Origin: Nomia melanderi
Taxonomy: Eukaryota > Arthropoda > Insecta > Hymenoptera > Halictidae
DNA length: 64,000 nucleotides
Direction: 5' to 3'
Assembly (NCBI RefSeq): GCF_051020985.1
Contig: NC_135010.1
Location: forward strand, 12,646,001 to 12,710,000
A program made the position numbers and the translations under genes. Below the pieces are notes generated by a model that did not search any database, was not told the DNA's origin, and was given only the letters and a program-made list of their open reading frames with translations. This document shows, one piece after another, positions 34,940 through 47,549 of the stretch (the stretch's first letter is position 1; the number at the start of each line of letters is the position of its first letter).

Positions 34940-36280
34940 TCCTCTAAATGACAATCAACATCTAATATTTTCAAACTGATTCCTCTAACATCATGTGTCA
35001 GATATAATATATTTAGATCAAATGTTTATAGTAATGACAAAAACATATAAGTCCTGCTAGGATTTAACTGGTAGATATAAAGATTCTCACATATGCACAT
35101 GCGAGTTCGTATTATAATACCGTTCTCGTGCAAAAATTCTCGCATATGCATATGCAGATGTACGTATTACGGACGAAAAGAACATATGTCCGATAAATGA
35201 AACTTTCTCATATAAGGTAATCTACCTAGAATTATTAGATGAGAATGGGGATGACCATTTTAAACAAAGGGATTGTTCCTCTGCACTTTTATATATAAAA
35301 GCATAGGACCAATGCAACAGCCCCAATAAATTGTTTTCATATTTGAAATAAAGTATGCTATATATGCTTTCTACATCTACAGTAAATATATAAAATGCAC
35401 ATAGGTATAAAGGAAAATAAAAAAAAGAAAACATTCTTGCATGAATATTATTCCGATTACAAATAGCTATACATACAGCTACATAAATTGCGTTTCTAAT
35501 TCTGTACTTGCATTGTCGTTTCAGAATCTTTTAAAAGAGCCTTTTATAAATCAGTATCACTTGAGAGTTATTTTCAATTTATGTATTTTTTGACATGCAA
35601 GTAAAATTATATAAAATACAGATATGGAATGTTATTATCTATTTTATTACCAGACACTACTGCATGGTCCGAATTATTTTATTGTTTCCTTCCTTTAGTC
35701 GCGTAATTACAAGTAAAATAATTGTACCAAATCGTAGTTACCAAATTTTGAGATATTTATATAAATAATTATAAAAATGACTATTAAATATTTTTTCTAA
35801 CGGTGTCAATTTTTTTGCTAAATTCCTCTGTATCATACTACGCTGGCAGTTGTCCAGTGTACAGAATGTAATCAATACTTTTTTTATGTTTTAATGCAGT
35901 TTAAGATTGAATCTATAATTTGAATATTTTGAAAAGATCTAAAACGCCATCTACGTTAAAATGTTCAAGCTAGTGAACATAAAACTCATGTCGGTATTCA
36001 AGATGTTAAGCTGCAATAACAATCAATTACTAACAACCTTGATTTGATAAATGACACACCATATTCTGTATCAATTAATTACTCATCGTAACTAACGAAG
36101 AAAGAAGTAAAAAACATAAACGAAATTTTTTTTAGTTCGAGTATGTCAGAAAAAACCTGCACTGTGTATTTGACTTAAACTTTCTTTAGTAACTTTTTCT
36201 AGAAAACATTCATTATATTCGCTACACTCTACACACATGTATCACACACGTATAGGAACATTTGCCGCCAAATTAACAAT
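34940..36280. other. intergenic, AT-rich
   Basis: This contains the 3' UTR of PIP4P and the promoter of CTF8. A short direct repeat, ATTCTCRCATATGCAYATGC with similar flanks, occurs at about 35082 and 35137. The sequence AACGCCATCTACG at 35942-35954 contains, in reverse, AGATGGCG, a CTCF-like core. No gene was recognised; the minus-strand frame 35222-35434 has no support. Confidence 0.4.
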
Positions 36281-36706
36281 ATGATTATACCGATTAAAAG
36301 GTTCTTTTACATTTACTTAACTTTTAATATGTTTAACTTTTTGTATAATTAATAAGTTGTTCGGGGTTTTTACAGAGACGGCAAACTTGAAGAATGGGCG
36401 ATCATTGAATTACAAGGTGATTTAAAATTCGATTCTGCAGATAATACAAATAAATACATTGGAGATCTTCACTTTACAAAGTCTGGTACACCAATATTTA
36501 TAATTGGAATTCATGTATTACACGGGAAAGAAGTTGTACTTCCAAAACCTTTTGCAGTTTTAGAAAAAAAAGACAATGGAACAGATAAAATGACAAATGA
36601 TTCTCAGATAAAAACTGAATATATTGTAAAAGCCATTGTGAACAAGAAATTAGTTTTTAGATCAAGACCAAAACCTATTATAATAAATGTTCCAAAATGT
36701 AGTTAA
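36281..36706 (+). CDS. CTF8: CTF8 homologue, subunit of the Ctf18-RFC clamp loader
   Basis: Exon 1 (36281-36300) encodes MIIPIK, and a split Arg codon joins it to exon 2 (36376-36706), giving MIIPIKRDGKLEEW and 116 residues in all. The signature follows: LEEWAIIELQGDLK, IGDLHF, GTPIFIIGIHVLHGK and KPFAVLEK, the conserved Ctf8 core. With Dcc1 and Ctf18 it forms the alternative clamp loader that acts on PCNA for sister-chromatid cohesion and replication checkpoints in the nucleus. The first exon is only 20 bases, so it is easily missed. It converges on SmF, about 200 bases away. Confidence 0.88.
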
Positions 36707-36905
36707 ATTTGTCTGCTTTTCTAAACAATGTATTCTCATTGATGCATTTCAATTTTGTCATTCCTATACAAATATGTTACTATCATGAATATAATACAAA
36801 CTCTAATGGGTTTAAAAAAGCATTGTACTTTTATTTCAATGTTTTCTTACTTTACTTATATATAAAATATGTTAACCTAGTTTGAATTATAAATATAAGT
36901 AAATA

Positions 36906-37172
36906 TTAATCTTTCATTTCTCCTTCTTCATCTTCTTCTTCGACACCTCGTATATACATAACATTATTACATCTGATTAAAACTTCACCAAGATTGCCAG
37001 TACAATTTCCATCTATATGTTCTTCTGTATTGGCTAATTGTAAATTCATGTACCCATCAACGGAGACAAGGTAACCTTTGTATTCATGGCCCCATTTCAA
37101 TTTCACCATCACAGGTTTTCCAGTCAAACCATTTAAGAATGGTTTTGGATTTATTGGCATTGTAGCAGCCAT
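36906..37172 (-). CDS. SNRPF: small nuclear ribonucleoprotein F (SmF)
   Basis: One coding exon, 88 residues (human SmF has 86). The Sm fold is complete: NPKPFLNGLTGKPVMVKLKW (helix and strand 1), GYLVSVDGYMNLQLANTEE (Sm1 motif), GEVLIRCNNVMYIRG (Sm2 motif), then an acidic tail (EEEDEEGEMKD). SmF is one of seven Sm proteins that ring the U1, U2, U4 and U5 snRNAs. An acceptor-like TTGCAG just upstream of the Met, about 20 bases away, indicates a 5' UTR intron. It is divergent from LENG1. Confidence 0.95.
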   Translation of the reverse strand: MAATMPINPKPFLNGLTGKPVMVKLKWGHEYKGYLVSVDGYMNLQLANTEEHIDGNCTGNLGEVLIRCNNVMYIRGVEEEDEEGEMKD

Positions 37173-37778
37173 GGTGAAAAGTTATTTAATTATCTGCAAT
37201 GAAGAATTTCATTAGAGATATAACAATTAATAAAATAATAATATACAGGAATAAACATTCTAATTAATGAATAACAAACATAAAGTTCAAACTTTACTAG
37301 ATACTTTGTTATTAAAAGTAAAGGTTAGGAGTTCAATACACTATAATTTTATGAAATTAGATTTTACGTTAACATAAAACTACTATTTTAACTATTATTT
37401 ATGGTACAAAAATTTTTACTTACTCGTTTAAATAATAAATACTAACAAATTTTTGAGATCACGTAAAATGTGCCGTACGCGGCGGTTTGTTTTGAAGCAG
37501 TCTGCAACTGTGTGTAAATCGTAAATGGCTGCCACTACACTAACAAAATAACTAACACTTGTCAAATATTTGGAATAGTGTCGAAAAAGGATTATTATAC
37601 ATAAACTCGATCATATTTGATTACATTGTTCATACATACGACACAAGTAGTATAATTTCTTGTTTATTAAATAATGATTACATTCAAATTTAATGCATGA
37701 AATTTTAGGTACTTAACCGGACATACTTACAATAAAGAATTTGTATCTCTTAAAAGAAGTGTTCACATCTGATTAAGA

Positions 37779-38875
37779 ATGAATATTCTGCCAAAGAAAA
37801 GGTATAGTTAAACTGTCTGTATAAATACTTAAATAACATTATCTTAATGTATCATATCCCTTCAAAACATTATACTATAGATGGCACGTACGTACCAAAG
37901 AAAATATTGCTCGTGTCCGTAAAGATGAAGCAAAAGCTGCAGAGGAAGAAAGAGTCAAGCAAGAAAGAGCTCAAAAAGCTGTAAGCATAAAACAATGTCA
38001 AAGGAAACCACTTATACATTTATATGTGTAATAAACATAACTTAACATTATTCACTATTTATTTTATACATCAGGAAACTGAAGCAAGAATTAATTTTCT
38101 GAGAGATCAAGCTAGATCGAAATACGATGGAAGAGAAAACACATCTGAGACAACTAATGCATCTACTTCTAAATTGGAACATGTTAATTTCTTTGCTGAT
38201 CTTGAACAAGGAATTATTGATTATAATAAACCTAATGTAGAACATGAGAAGGAAAAAAAAGAAGAAAAAGAGAAATATGAAAAGCAAATTGGGTATCTTA
38301 CTTATCTTGGTCAAGACACTAATGAAGCAACAGGCAAAAAGAACTGGTATGAGGAATTGCCTAAAAGAATAACAGACACAGAAAAAGATATAGAAGTGCA
38401 CACCAAAAAGAAAATTTTGGAAGATCCAATACATGATATTAGAAAGTATTTAAACATCATGGGAGCTGGCTCTGGAGAGAAACCACTAAAAATAAAGTCA
38501 AGTTCTGTAAAAAGGGTGAAGCAAGAATCTGAAGATAGTGATTCAGATTACAAAAGTAGATCATCAAAGAAACATAAGCATAAAAAATCTAAGAAACACA
38601 AGAAAGATAAGCATCACAGTAAAGAAATAGAGAGCAAAGAAAAATCAAGTACAGATATACAAAAATTAAGAGCAGAAAGATTATTAAGAGAGCAGAGTGA
38701 AAAATTAAGAACAGAGGCACTACTAGCTAAAATGAGAGGAGATCCAGTGCCAGTAGTGGCCTCAGAAACGCCTGTTAAATCTGGTATTAAACAAAAGTAT
38801 AATTCTCAATTTTTTCCCGAAATTGCTAGACAAAATGCTGAAAGAACACCTAATGTACATTCAGCAAGGAATTAA
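37779..38875 (+). CDS. LENG1: LENG1 homologue, CIR_N-domain splicing-associated protein
   Basis: Exons 37779-37801, 37881-37980 and 38075-38875 join in phase to 307 residues. The start MNILPKKRWHVRTKENIARV is the conserved LENG1/CIR_N N-terminus. A charged helical stretch follows, then HVNFFADLEQG, IGYLTYLGQD and KNWYEELPKR, which match the family. The C-terminal half has a Lys/His-rich low-complexity block (KKHKHKKSKKHKKDKHH) and ends in a short conserved tail. LENG1 proteins are found with spliceosomes, but their exact role is poorly defined. The first exon of 23 bases is supported by the perfect fit of the conserved KRWHVR across the join. Confidence 0.88.
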
Positions 38876-40047
38876 TGTAAATTGTAAGTTCACTTCTATT
38901 TTACAACTGTGAAACATTTATTTAAGCATTAAAAAATTATATCTATTATAGTTATATGAAAATCAACATATGTACAAATTATTTAAAAAATATTTTATAT
39001 ATCTATATGTTATAGTTTCTAGTATTGGCAATAAAGCATTGATAAATCAATTAAATACGAGATTCCTTAGATAATTTTACTTCAATAAAGTACAATAAGT
39101 TTATATAAATAAAGCTACGATCAGAACTTGCATTTTTTTTAATGATTGCCGAATGAACTGTTAAGTATTTCTTGTAAATGTATTTGATTACGCTAAATTT
39201 CGCAGTATCACGTGACGCAAGATGGTGGAATATCACGGATCTCATGGATAACTCGTTAAAATTTAACGTTTATGTCATTTTTTCAGTATTCTTATTCATC
39301 ACTTGACTGAAATTTTTTGTTCGTAAGTAAAATTCTTTTCTCTTATGACATTACATTAAATATTTAAATTTTATCTTCAAAGGGTTGTTTGAAATCTCGA
39401 ACCAGACGCTTACAACGCGCGAGTTTGCATTCGCGAAATATGATTTTCGAATTTGAACATCTGTGAACGTACTCAATCACAAAAAGATGACAGCTCGTAG
39501 GAAATTCTCTTTCACGTAGTTGAAATTTAAAAGACTTGCTTGAAAAATGATTAAAAGAATTACATTTTTAAGACATGTTACTGATCGACCTCAAGATAAC
39601 CTCTTCGTTAATTTATACGAATACCGCCGTTTTGAAATATGACTCTGAGTGTTTTTTCTATTGTATAGTCTTTATCAGAATATTTATCTTTGGTATGATT
39701 CGTAAAATATTTACATTACAAAGGTAATATTTAATCTAGTGAGGTATAAATATTGAAATTGTTTAGTTCAGTGGCACACAATATGACGTTTTATATACAT
39801 TTAATAATTGTATGAAAAAGTGTTTTTAAACATTATTAATAGTACGAGCTTGCGTTTTCTTATTGTAGTGTTAAAGTTTAATCTGTAATAATATTTAAAA
39901 CACCTCTATTATGTGTTAAATTGAATCTCATATTTTTTTTGTCACTCAAAGGATATATTGTATATTTACATTTCAGGCAAAATGTTAATATTAATTTGAA
40001 TATGAAACACTTCTACAGATATGAGTTAATTAAATATTATTATCACA
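38876..40047. other. intergenic, AT-rich, upstream of the zinc-finger gene
   Basis: No gene was recognised. It should hold the LENG1 3' UTR and the promoter/5' UTR of the C2H2 gene. There may be an untranslated first exon near 39300 (CTGAAATTTTTTGTTC|GTAAGTAAA at about 39324). Confidence 0.4.
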
Positions 40048-42591
40048 ATGAATGAAGGAACAGGTATAGAAGATTCTTCATATTTAAGTTATGAAATAAA
40101 TGGTACCAGATATATTTTGCAAACTGTATCAGATCCAGCTATTGATTTAATAAAAACAGTATCTACAAATGAAGAGCAAACTGCAATCAATATAATAGAT
40201 GAAGCTCAAACAGAAAAAGAAGAAGAATCAATTTCTTTAGTTTGCTTGGATGGTCAAGTCTATGCATTTCAAAATGGAGAATTACAAGAATTAGATTTCA
40301 ATCAAATTATAGATCAAAATGATCAACAAGAAAAAACAGTTTTATTACCTAAAGATGTAGATAATTGTGAAGCTCAGTACATTACTAATGAAGATTTAGT
40401 AATTAGAAATATTGACGAACAATCTCAAGAACAGTATGAAGTTGTTATGGGACAAAATGAAAAGAATTTCATTGTAGAGAAGCAAAATGTAAATGCTAAT
40501 GTAAATGCTAATGATTTTGTAGAAGTTGTAACAGCATTCAAATGTAAAATATGTACTTACACTACCCAAGACAAAACACAATTATTACAGCACTTCCAAA
40601 AAACACATGTGAATCCGAAAGTTGATATTGAAGTGAGTTACTAAATTCTCTTTTCTCTTACATGTATATAATATTCATATTCATACTTCAATATGTATTT
40701 TCAGGTAAAAGAAGAATCTAAAAGTACAGATGAAGTAAAACTGTTGTATATGTGTGGGGAATGCTCTAATTGCTTTCCCTCTATAGAAGATTGTAAAGAA
40801 CATATGATAAATGTAATTACACGAAACATTTAACTATAAAGAAATTTAGTTCATGTGGTGAAATATTAAGTGATGATGCTTGTTTCAGGATCATCAATTA
40901 ACAGATACAGGTTCCAATAAAGGTGGCAAGGAAAATATAACAGATGACTCAAAAGATTCTACTTTACTCGATGAGTGTACAGGACAGAGTGCTGAAAATA
41001 ATGATATAAAACACCAAGTTAAAATTCAAAAACCTTTAAGTTCTGAATATATGCTCAACAAAAAAATGATAGAATTGATGGAGAGAAATATAAAGTAAAT
41101 AAATCATTAATGTATTTGATCACATCACTGTATTTACTAACAAATATCTTTTAAGGTGTTCATATAGAGGATGCCCTTACAAATTTGCTACAGAAGAAAC
41201 GATGCAGCAACATGCTCTTTGTCATACAGAATCACAAAGTGGCACAGCATTCAAGTGTACTGTGTGTCGGGATTTGAAATTCACCAAATGGAGGCAGTGT
41301 AGTTTACATTTATGGAAAAAACATCAAATTGGTTAATATAATATTTCAATATTTAAATAGCTGAATATACTGAAAGGTATCGGATATAAAATAAAAATTT
41401 TCCTTTTAGATATAGGTTTGTTTACTTGTAAGATATGTAAAGCATACAAAAGTGCAACGATGGTGAAGCTTCTGACTCACATGAGAGTGCATAGCGAAAC
41501 ACGAGAATATGAGTGTCCCGAATGCGGTAAATGTTTCAAGCAATCCAGTCAGCTGCGTAATCATAGAGTAATGCATTTGGATCGTGAAACATTAGAGGTA
41601 ACGCGTTGGTATACTCCCAAAAAATGTGATATGTGCGGGAAAACCTACGCGAACTCGAAATGTTTGAAAAGTCATATTCAAGCAGTACACTCAAAGTTAC
41701 GGCCATACGTTTGCAATGTTTGTGGGCATGCCAGTGCTAGGAAAGCTATGTTGCAAATGCATTTACGCCAGCATACAGGTGATAAACCCTTTAGTTGCGA
41801 TCTTTGTGAATATAAGACAGGAGATCATAACACGTTGCGACGTCATATTATGCAACACACAGGTATATTTTTATAACATCGAGGCGTTAAAATATTAAAT
41901 AATATGCGTGTATACGTATATTATTATTACATTTTTAATTAATCATTGCAGGATTTAGACCGTATAAATGTCCCCATTGTTCTTATACTGCAATACAAAG
42001 TAGTAGTTACAAGAACCATTTGAAGTCTCGGCATCCCTTACTATCTGGTTTATTCACATGCGACTTGTGTCCGTTTAAAACCGTTAAAAATGAAAGTTAC
42101 ATGCAGCATGTAAGAGATCATGAAAAAGGATTGATCAAAGCGAATATGCAAAAGAAAGGTATGTTACCAAAGTAAAAATTTAATTGTACCTGCAACGGGT
42201 GTTGATATTGGATTGTTTTTCATCAGATGCTGAAAATGTCGAGGTTTTTCCTGGTAACATCGCAGCGGCACAATTGATTTATAGTTGTTTAGGAGCCTTC
42301 TCCAAAGTCGGAGATACCTTAGAAGCAAACTTAATGTCTTCCTCAACGTCTGCGGACGGTACATCACAAACAATCACAATACAAATACCGTCGAAACATC
42401 TTGAAGGTTCACTGCCAACGAGAGAAAACGGGACGAAAAGTAATTCTACGATAGAACAAGAAGATGAGGAAACAATGCATTGTTTCTTGAAAATTCCAAG
42501 AGAAGAAGAAGAAAGTATAGATACCGGTGGTATAACTATTCCAGCAGAACCTGAGGAATCGGGTGCAACAACAATTAATGTTGATACGTGA
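40048..42591 (+). CDS. C2H2 zinc-finger protein with 11 fingers
   Basis: Exons 40048-40632, 40705-40812, 40889-41094, 41156-41331, 41410-41862, 41952-42158 and 42227-42591 total 2,100 bases in frame, 699 residues. About 165 acidic N-terminal residues (EDSSYLSYEINGTRYILQTV) precede finger 1 (FKCKICTYTTQ). Fingers 2-4 are dispersed (YMCGECSNCF, YRGCPYKF, FKCTVCRDL). Fingers 5-9 are close together (FTCKICKAYK, YECPECGKCF, KKCDMCGKTY, YVCNVCGHAS, FSCDLCEYKT), and fingers 10-11 are YKCPHCSYTA and FTCDLCPFKT. The C-terminal 120 residues are Ser/Thr/Glu-rich. It is expected to be a sequence-specific DNA-binding nuclear protein. I do not recognise a named orthologue; finger spacing resembles ZFP64/ZNF-type proteins only in a general way. 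Confidence 0.88.
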
Positions 42592-43686
42592 AAATATACA
42601 AAAATTGAATTACGAAAAAGATACTTCTATACTTTTGAAAATATCAGAAATTTACACGTCGAAAGTAAATGAAGAAATGCTAGTCACGCGTTACTTAGAT
42701 AATAGAAATTGACTTGTTTTCTTTTTGATAGAGAAATTTAGACCTAATCTTTTAATTTAAAAGAAAAAATACTGATTGTGATACTATTTTTGAAATTCTA
42801 TATCGTATTTGTGACGAACCTATTAATAATCTAATTCTACTTGAAAAAAAAAATGGAACGAGTTTCCATTGTTATTTTAAAGGAACAAAAATGTATTAAA
42901 ATTTTTAATTACATAATCGTATTAACAATTTCACAATTATATAAGTTTTATTCCTTCAAGTAACACTTTATACGCTGAAAACGATTAATTTTGTAGTTGT
43001 TTTTATATTAATTTTTGTTAAAATTGTAAACATAGATTGTTATATACTAGAACATTTTTTAATATTTTAAATGTATTTATTGATAATTAATAGTAAATTA
43101 GTAGAAGTGTACATAAAAATTGTAAAATAATAGTGTGGAAACCGTTGTAAAATGTAAATCACAATCTTTCGTGTGATTCGTAGTAAGATTAAAATAATAT
43201 TTTACATGATTGACGAAAAAAAGAAACGTTCTGGTATTTTTTGACTTGATTAGTCACCAGATAAAAATAACACTTATCATTAGTATGGAAGAATGAATTT
43301 ATGGATTTTCGAGAATGTTCATATATTAACTGTTGAACTTCACAAATACGTTCCCACGATTTCAGTTTTCTATATCAATTTGCTTAAGTGCAAAAATTGT
43401 AAGAATGGTAACTGATCGATTTATAATCACATTACTCATAAAAAAAAGGTTCAGTAGAAAGATTTAAAAAATATATTGGTAAACTATAGTATACAACCGA
43501 TGTCTTTTTATATGCATTTTGTAAGAAGGTATTAAATGAAAATAAAAATTCTGCTTCTTTCGGAGTAGCCTAAGCAAATTGATACGAGTTATTATTTACA
43601 GCTAGTGATCCGAGAAATGTGAGAAGTTCCTTTTTCTTTCAAGCCACCGACGGGAATCTTCTCGTAAATTACACATCATATCACAT
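42592..43686. other. convergent 3' regions of the zinc-finger gene and TGS1
   Basis: AT-rich with no open frame of note. It contains the untranslated 3' ends of both genes. An AATAAA (GAAAATAAAAATTC) near 43538-43550 could serve the plus-strand gene. Confidence 0.5.
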
Positions 43687-46600
43687 CTAATAGTCTCTGG
43701 GCAGTTCCCCATAATAAGCCGTTAATGCTATCAACTTCCTGTCAAGAAAGTGCTGTTCCACTTCTACACCACCACCTACTCCGGCTAACATGGCAAGCTG
43801 TAAATTATATATATATACATATTGTAATGTCATAAGGTAAATAATGTCAATTATATTATGAACTCATCGAAAATTGTGAAATTTTCTAACTTTACAAATT
43901 ACCTGCATAGTATCTACATTTCTAGGTAGAAAGTAGGCCACATGATCTGTGATTTCTTTTGCTATTTCAAATACTTTTGTTCCACCAATGGGTTGCATAA
44001 CGTTATTGAGATCAAAAGTTTCATTCTTTGCATAACTAGGCCCTCCCCACGGAGGACTTAGAAATACAACATCTGCGATTAACTTTGGTGCAAGTTGAAG
44101 AAAATCTCCAACAATAAATTCTATTCTGTCATCGACTCCGTAGATTCGAGCGTTGTTTCGAGCAAATTCAATTTTAACTGGATCTATGTCTATTGCTAAT
44201 ACTGGAAAATAACATAAATACGCGTTTATCAATTTTACCTTATATATTAGGATTTAGTAATCAATACTTAAGTATGTATAAACGCACCTCTTTCACAAGT
44301 GAAAGCAAATTGAATAGCATTTCCACCTACGCCACAAAATGCATCGATTATTGTATCACATCTGCACCTTTCAGCTATATACTCAGCAACTTTTTCCGGC
44401 GTTACAGAGTACCAGCTTTCTACAATAAATATTTGAACATAAAAATTTTAAACGCTAATGAACTATCTTAAATGTGTTACGCGTCCGAAAACTTACCACG
44501 ATCCAACTTAATGCCTTGATCAAACTTGCTAAATAATCGATATCTTTTTAGCCAATACTTCATTAAAGCCTTGTCATTAGCTATTTCTACTGGGAGACTT
44601 ATATTTCTTTTAGATTGCTTCCTTCGTTTCTTCTTCTGTGTTTTCTTCACATTATCCTCATCAGACAATTCCATAGTTTGTATTTCGTTGTGATTATATT
44701 TTTCATCTACATCCATATTGACATTTGCGAAATCAACTTTTTCGTTATCTTTCACAGGCTGGTTTTCTAATGTACATCTAGCAGAGCTGCTTTCATCTTG
44801 ATCAAAATATAAATTGTTATCTTCTTCGATACTTTTAAAAACATCATCTTGCTTATCAGACACATTCCACGAATCGCTTGCGTCGTCGATTTGCCTTTTA
44901 TCTGCTCCCGATTCGATTGAACTTGTGCTTGGCTTGCTAAATACAAATCGTCTCGTTTGCAACTTGATATTAAGACTAGGATTGCACTCTTCATCAGAAC
45001 TTGATGTAAATTGTGCTTTGTAGGAACCATCTTCAGGAGGCTGTAAGTCAGTTTCCGATGATAATAAAGCTGGACAATATGACAAGTAATGCTTGACCTG
45101 AAGTAAATAAAAAAAAGGTGTATTATTTCTTATATAAATATCTTTGTAATTTATATTATTTAAAAACCAATTTACTTTATCTATAGTGTTAGTAATTTCC
45201 ATTCCATTATCATCAAAGTAAATATGCTTGTTTGTATGCTTGGGCCCATGAAATTTCATTTTCAGTTGCCTATTTTGTGATCTGATATTTTTCTTCCTAT
45301 AAACTACTTCTCCTTTTAATTTTAATTCCTTGCGGTTTTCATTAAATGCGTATCCCATTAATGAAAATGCTTTCTTCACTGTTTCCAGACGTTCTTCTAC
45401 ATCATCGCAGTCGGTCTCATGGCTGAAAGAGGATAAATTTGTCTTGTTATTGTTCATTATTTATTCGGCAAATATATTACTGTACCTTCTTTTCAATGTT
45501 ATAGGTTTATCGTCATGAGGCTTGTCTCCATCTCCTTCGTTCGAATAATTTCGTTGAATACTATTATTGCTACCAGTGTGATTACAACTAATGGAGTTAT
45601 TTTCATTTTGTATAAGTGCAGCCTGATCATTGTGTTTATTCTCGGATGAACTTACATTTTCATTACCTTCTTTATTTTCATTCTGACTACTATCATTGTT
45701 ATCCGATTTTGTTGCTAAATTCTGTACGAGTGCTCCTACAGATTCTATAACCAATCTTTTCTTCCGTGTCTTTTCTCGTTTGCAATAAGTTAACTTATTA
45801 GAGGCGTTTTTGTGTTCGGATATATTCAGTTTATCTATTTCTACTTGCGTAAAATCTGGATCTATACTTCCGTTGCTTTCTTCGTTCTTGTGTTTTACAC
45901 AGTAACTTTCGATACCCATATCAGAATGTTCCCTTTTATAACTTTCTATGAATAATTCGTAATGCCTGTGGTACTCTATTTGAAAATTTTCTTTCCACAA
46001 ATGCTGCCAATACCTATCGTTATCTTCTGGTGCATACTCATGGTCCTGATCAGAACTGGTGCTTGTTATATTGCTTTCAATGGAACTAGTTACAGAACTG
46101 ATAAGACTAGATGAATGCATGGAAATAGAATCGCAGCTAGAACTAGTAAGGGTCATTTTTGTAACGTTAGTCATGGAATCCGAGGTCGCATTCGTCTTTG
46201 CTATCGACTCGTTAATGGAATCACATCTCGTCAAAAGTCTTTCGTTTTCCGCATTGGACTGTTGATTATAGCTTTCCTCTAAACTAAATGGACTTAACGG
46301 ATTCCATCCATCTCCGGTTTCAGGCGGTGTTTCGATACTCGTCATTCGCCTTCTATTTTCTTCTGCATCTTTATCATTGATCTCCTGTTTGCTTATATCA
46401 TCAAATGAAAAATTAACGCTATAAGTGTCTTTTGCTTTAATTTCGTGACCGTCTGCGTTAGTAGTTTTACTAAATATCCCTTCAAAATTTGAGCGTCCAA
46501 GTTCACAATTTCTGTGCGCTTGACTAGGAAAACATGTGTTCTGTTCTGAAAACTTCTCTATAGTTTCTCTTGCTTCTACTTTTTCATCTATTAAATGAGC

Positions 46601-47549
46601 ATTTTGTTGCAAGTATTCTGGGTTTATATAATCTGCATACTTTCTGATCCATGATGTCCAAATTAATTGTTCACCATTTTGTGACCAATACTTCTCCCAT
46701 GCAATGTCCATTGCACTCTTAGTTTGTCGATACATAGAGTATGGATAAGCATGAGAATTATATGTATATGAAACATTTTCCCTATAAGTCTGAGCATCAT
46801 TAGTAGATACATTTTTTGAAGTATTTTGTGTTTCAGAATCTTTACTTCCTAAAATAAATGACGGGCTTTCTGTATGAAACTTCTTTTCGTTACAACTGGA
46901 GGGATTAATACTTAAAACTTTAATATTTTCTGCAAGATGATGATCTGATGAGTGAATGTCTGTTAATTCAGATTGCAGCTCTAATTGCTTGTCTTCTTGA
47001 GTCTCTGGAAGTACATTCACTTTTTCAAATTCATCTTCCAATTCAGTCTCTGTGGTTTGGAAAGTCTTTCCGTAAGATGCCAAAAGATTTTGTATGCTTT
47101 TAGCCTCGTGTTGATCATGATATTCGGATAGGTCTGCTCCGGAATCTGATTGGTGCAGACCCAATTTATGCGTAAGGGAATGCGTGGCAGGGCGATGAGC
47201 AGAGTCACGAACGGAGTCATGTTCATCTGTGGAATAATTGTTGTCTGTGTGTGATGCACTGCAGTAACAGCTCACCGGTTCTTCCTAATTTTAAGGAAGA
47301 AAAAATATGTGCTTGTTCAAATAGAGATGTAATATATTTACATGATACATATATACTGTCAGACTAGATGAAATTAAACAAATACTTTAGATCACGAAAA
47401 AAGACGATCTTACATCATGTTTCTCAATGGATTGTGCTTCTATGGTAGACCTTTTATGAAGGTCTAACATTTCTCCAACACAATCACCTTCAACATCTTC
47501 ACCTGCACTTGCATCCTCTAAAGCAGGAACAGAATATATTTCTGGATTT
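43687..47549 (-). CDS. TGS1: trimethylguanosine synthase TGS1 (PIMT)
   Basis: Exons in transcript order: 47549-47414, 47284-45486, 45422-45176, 45097-44497, 44419-44288, 44201-43903 and 43797-43687, all phase-consistent. The C-terminal methyltransferase is intact: RYRLFSKFDQGIKLD, WYSVTPEKVAEYIA, DAFCGVGGNAIQFAF (SAM site), AIDIDPVKIEFARNNA, the catalytic SPPWGGPSY, and a C-terminus ending ALTAYYGELPRDY. The KRSHE segment at the 45486/45422 join is also conserved. The long N-terminal part is Ser/Glu/Asn-rich. The enzyme converts the m7G cap of snRNAs, snoRNAs and telomerase RNA to trimethylguanosine. The first in-frame Met I can see is at 47470 (MLDLHKRST), giving 1,081 residues. An upstream exon near 48000 splices in phase but has no ATG in that frame. 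Confidence 0.88.
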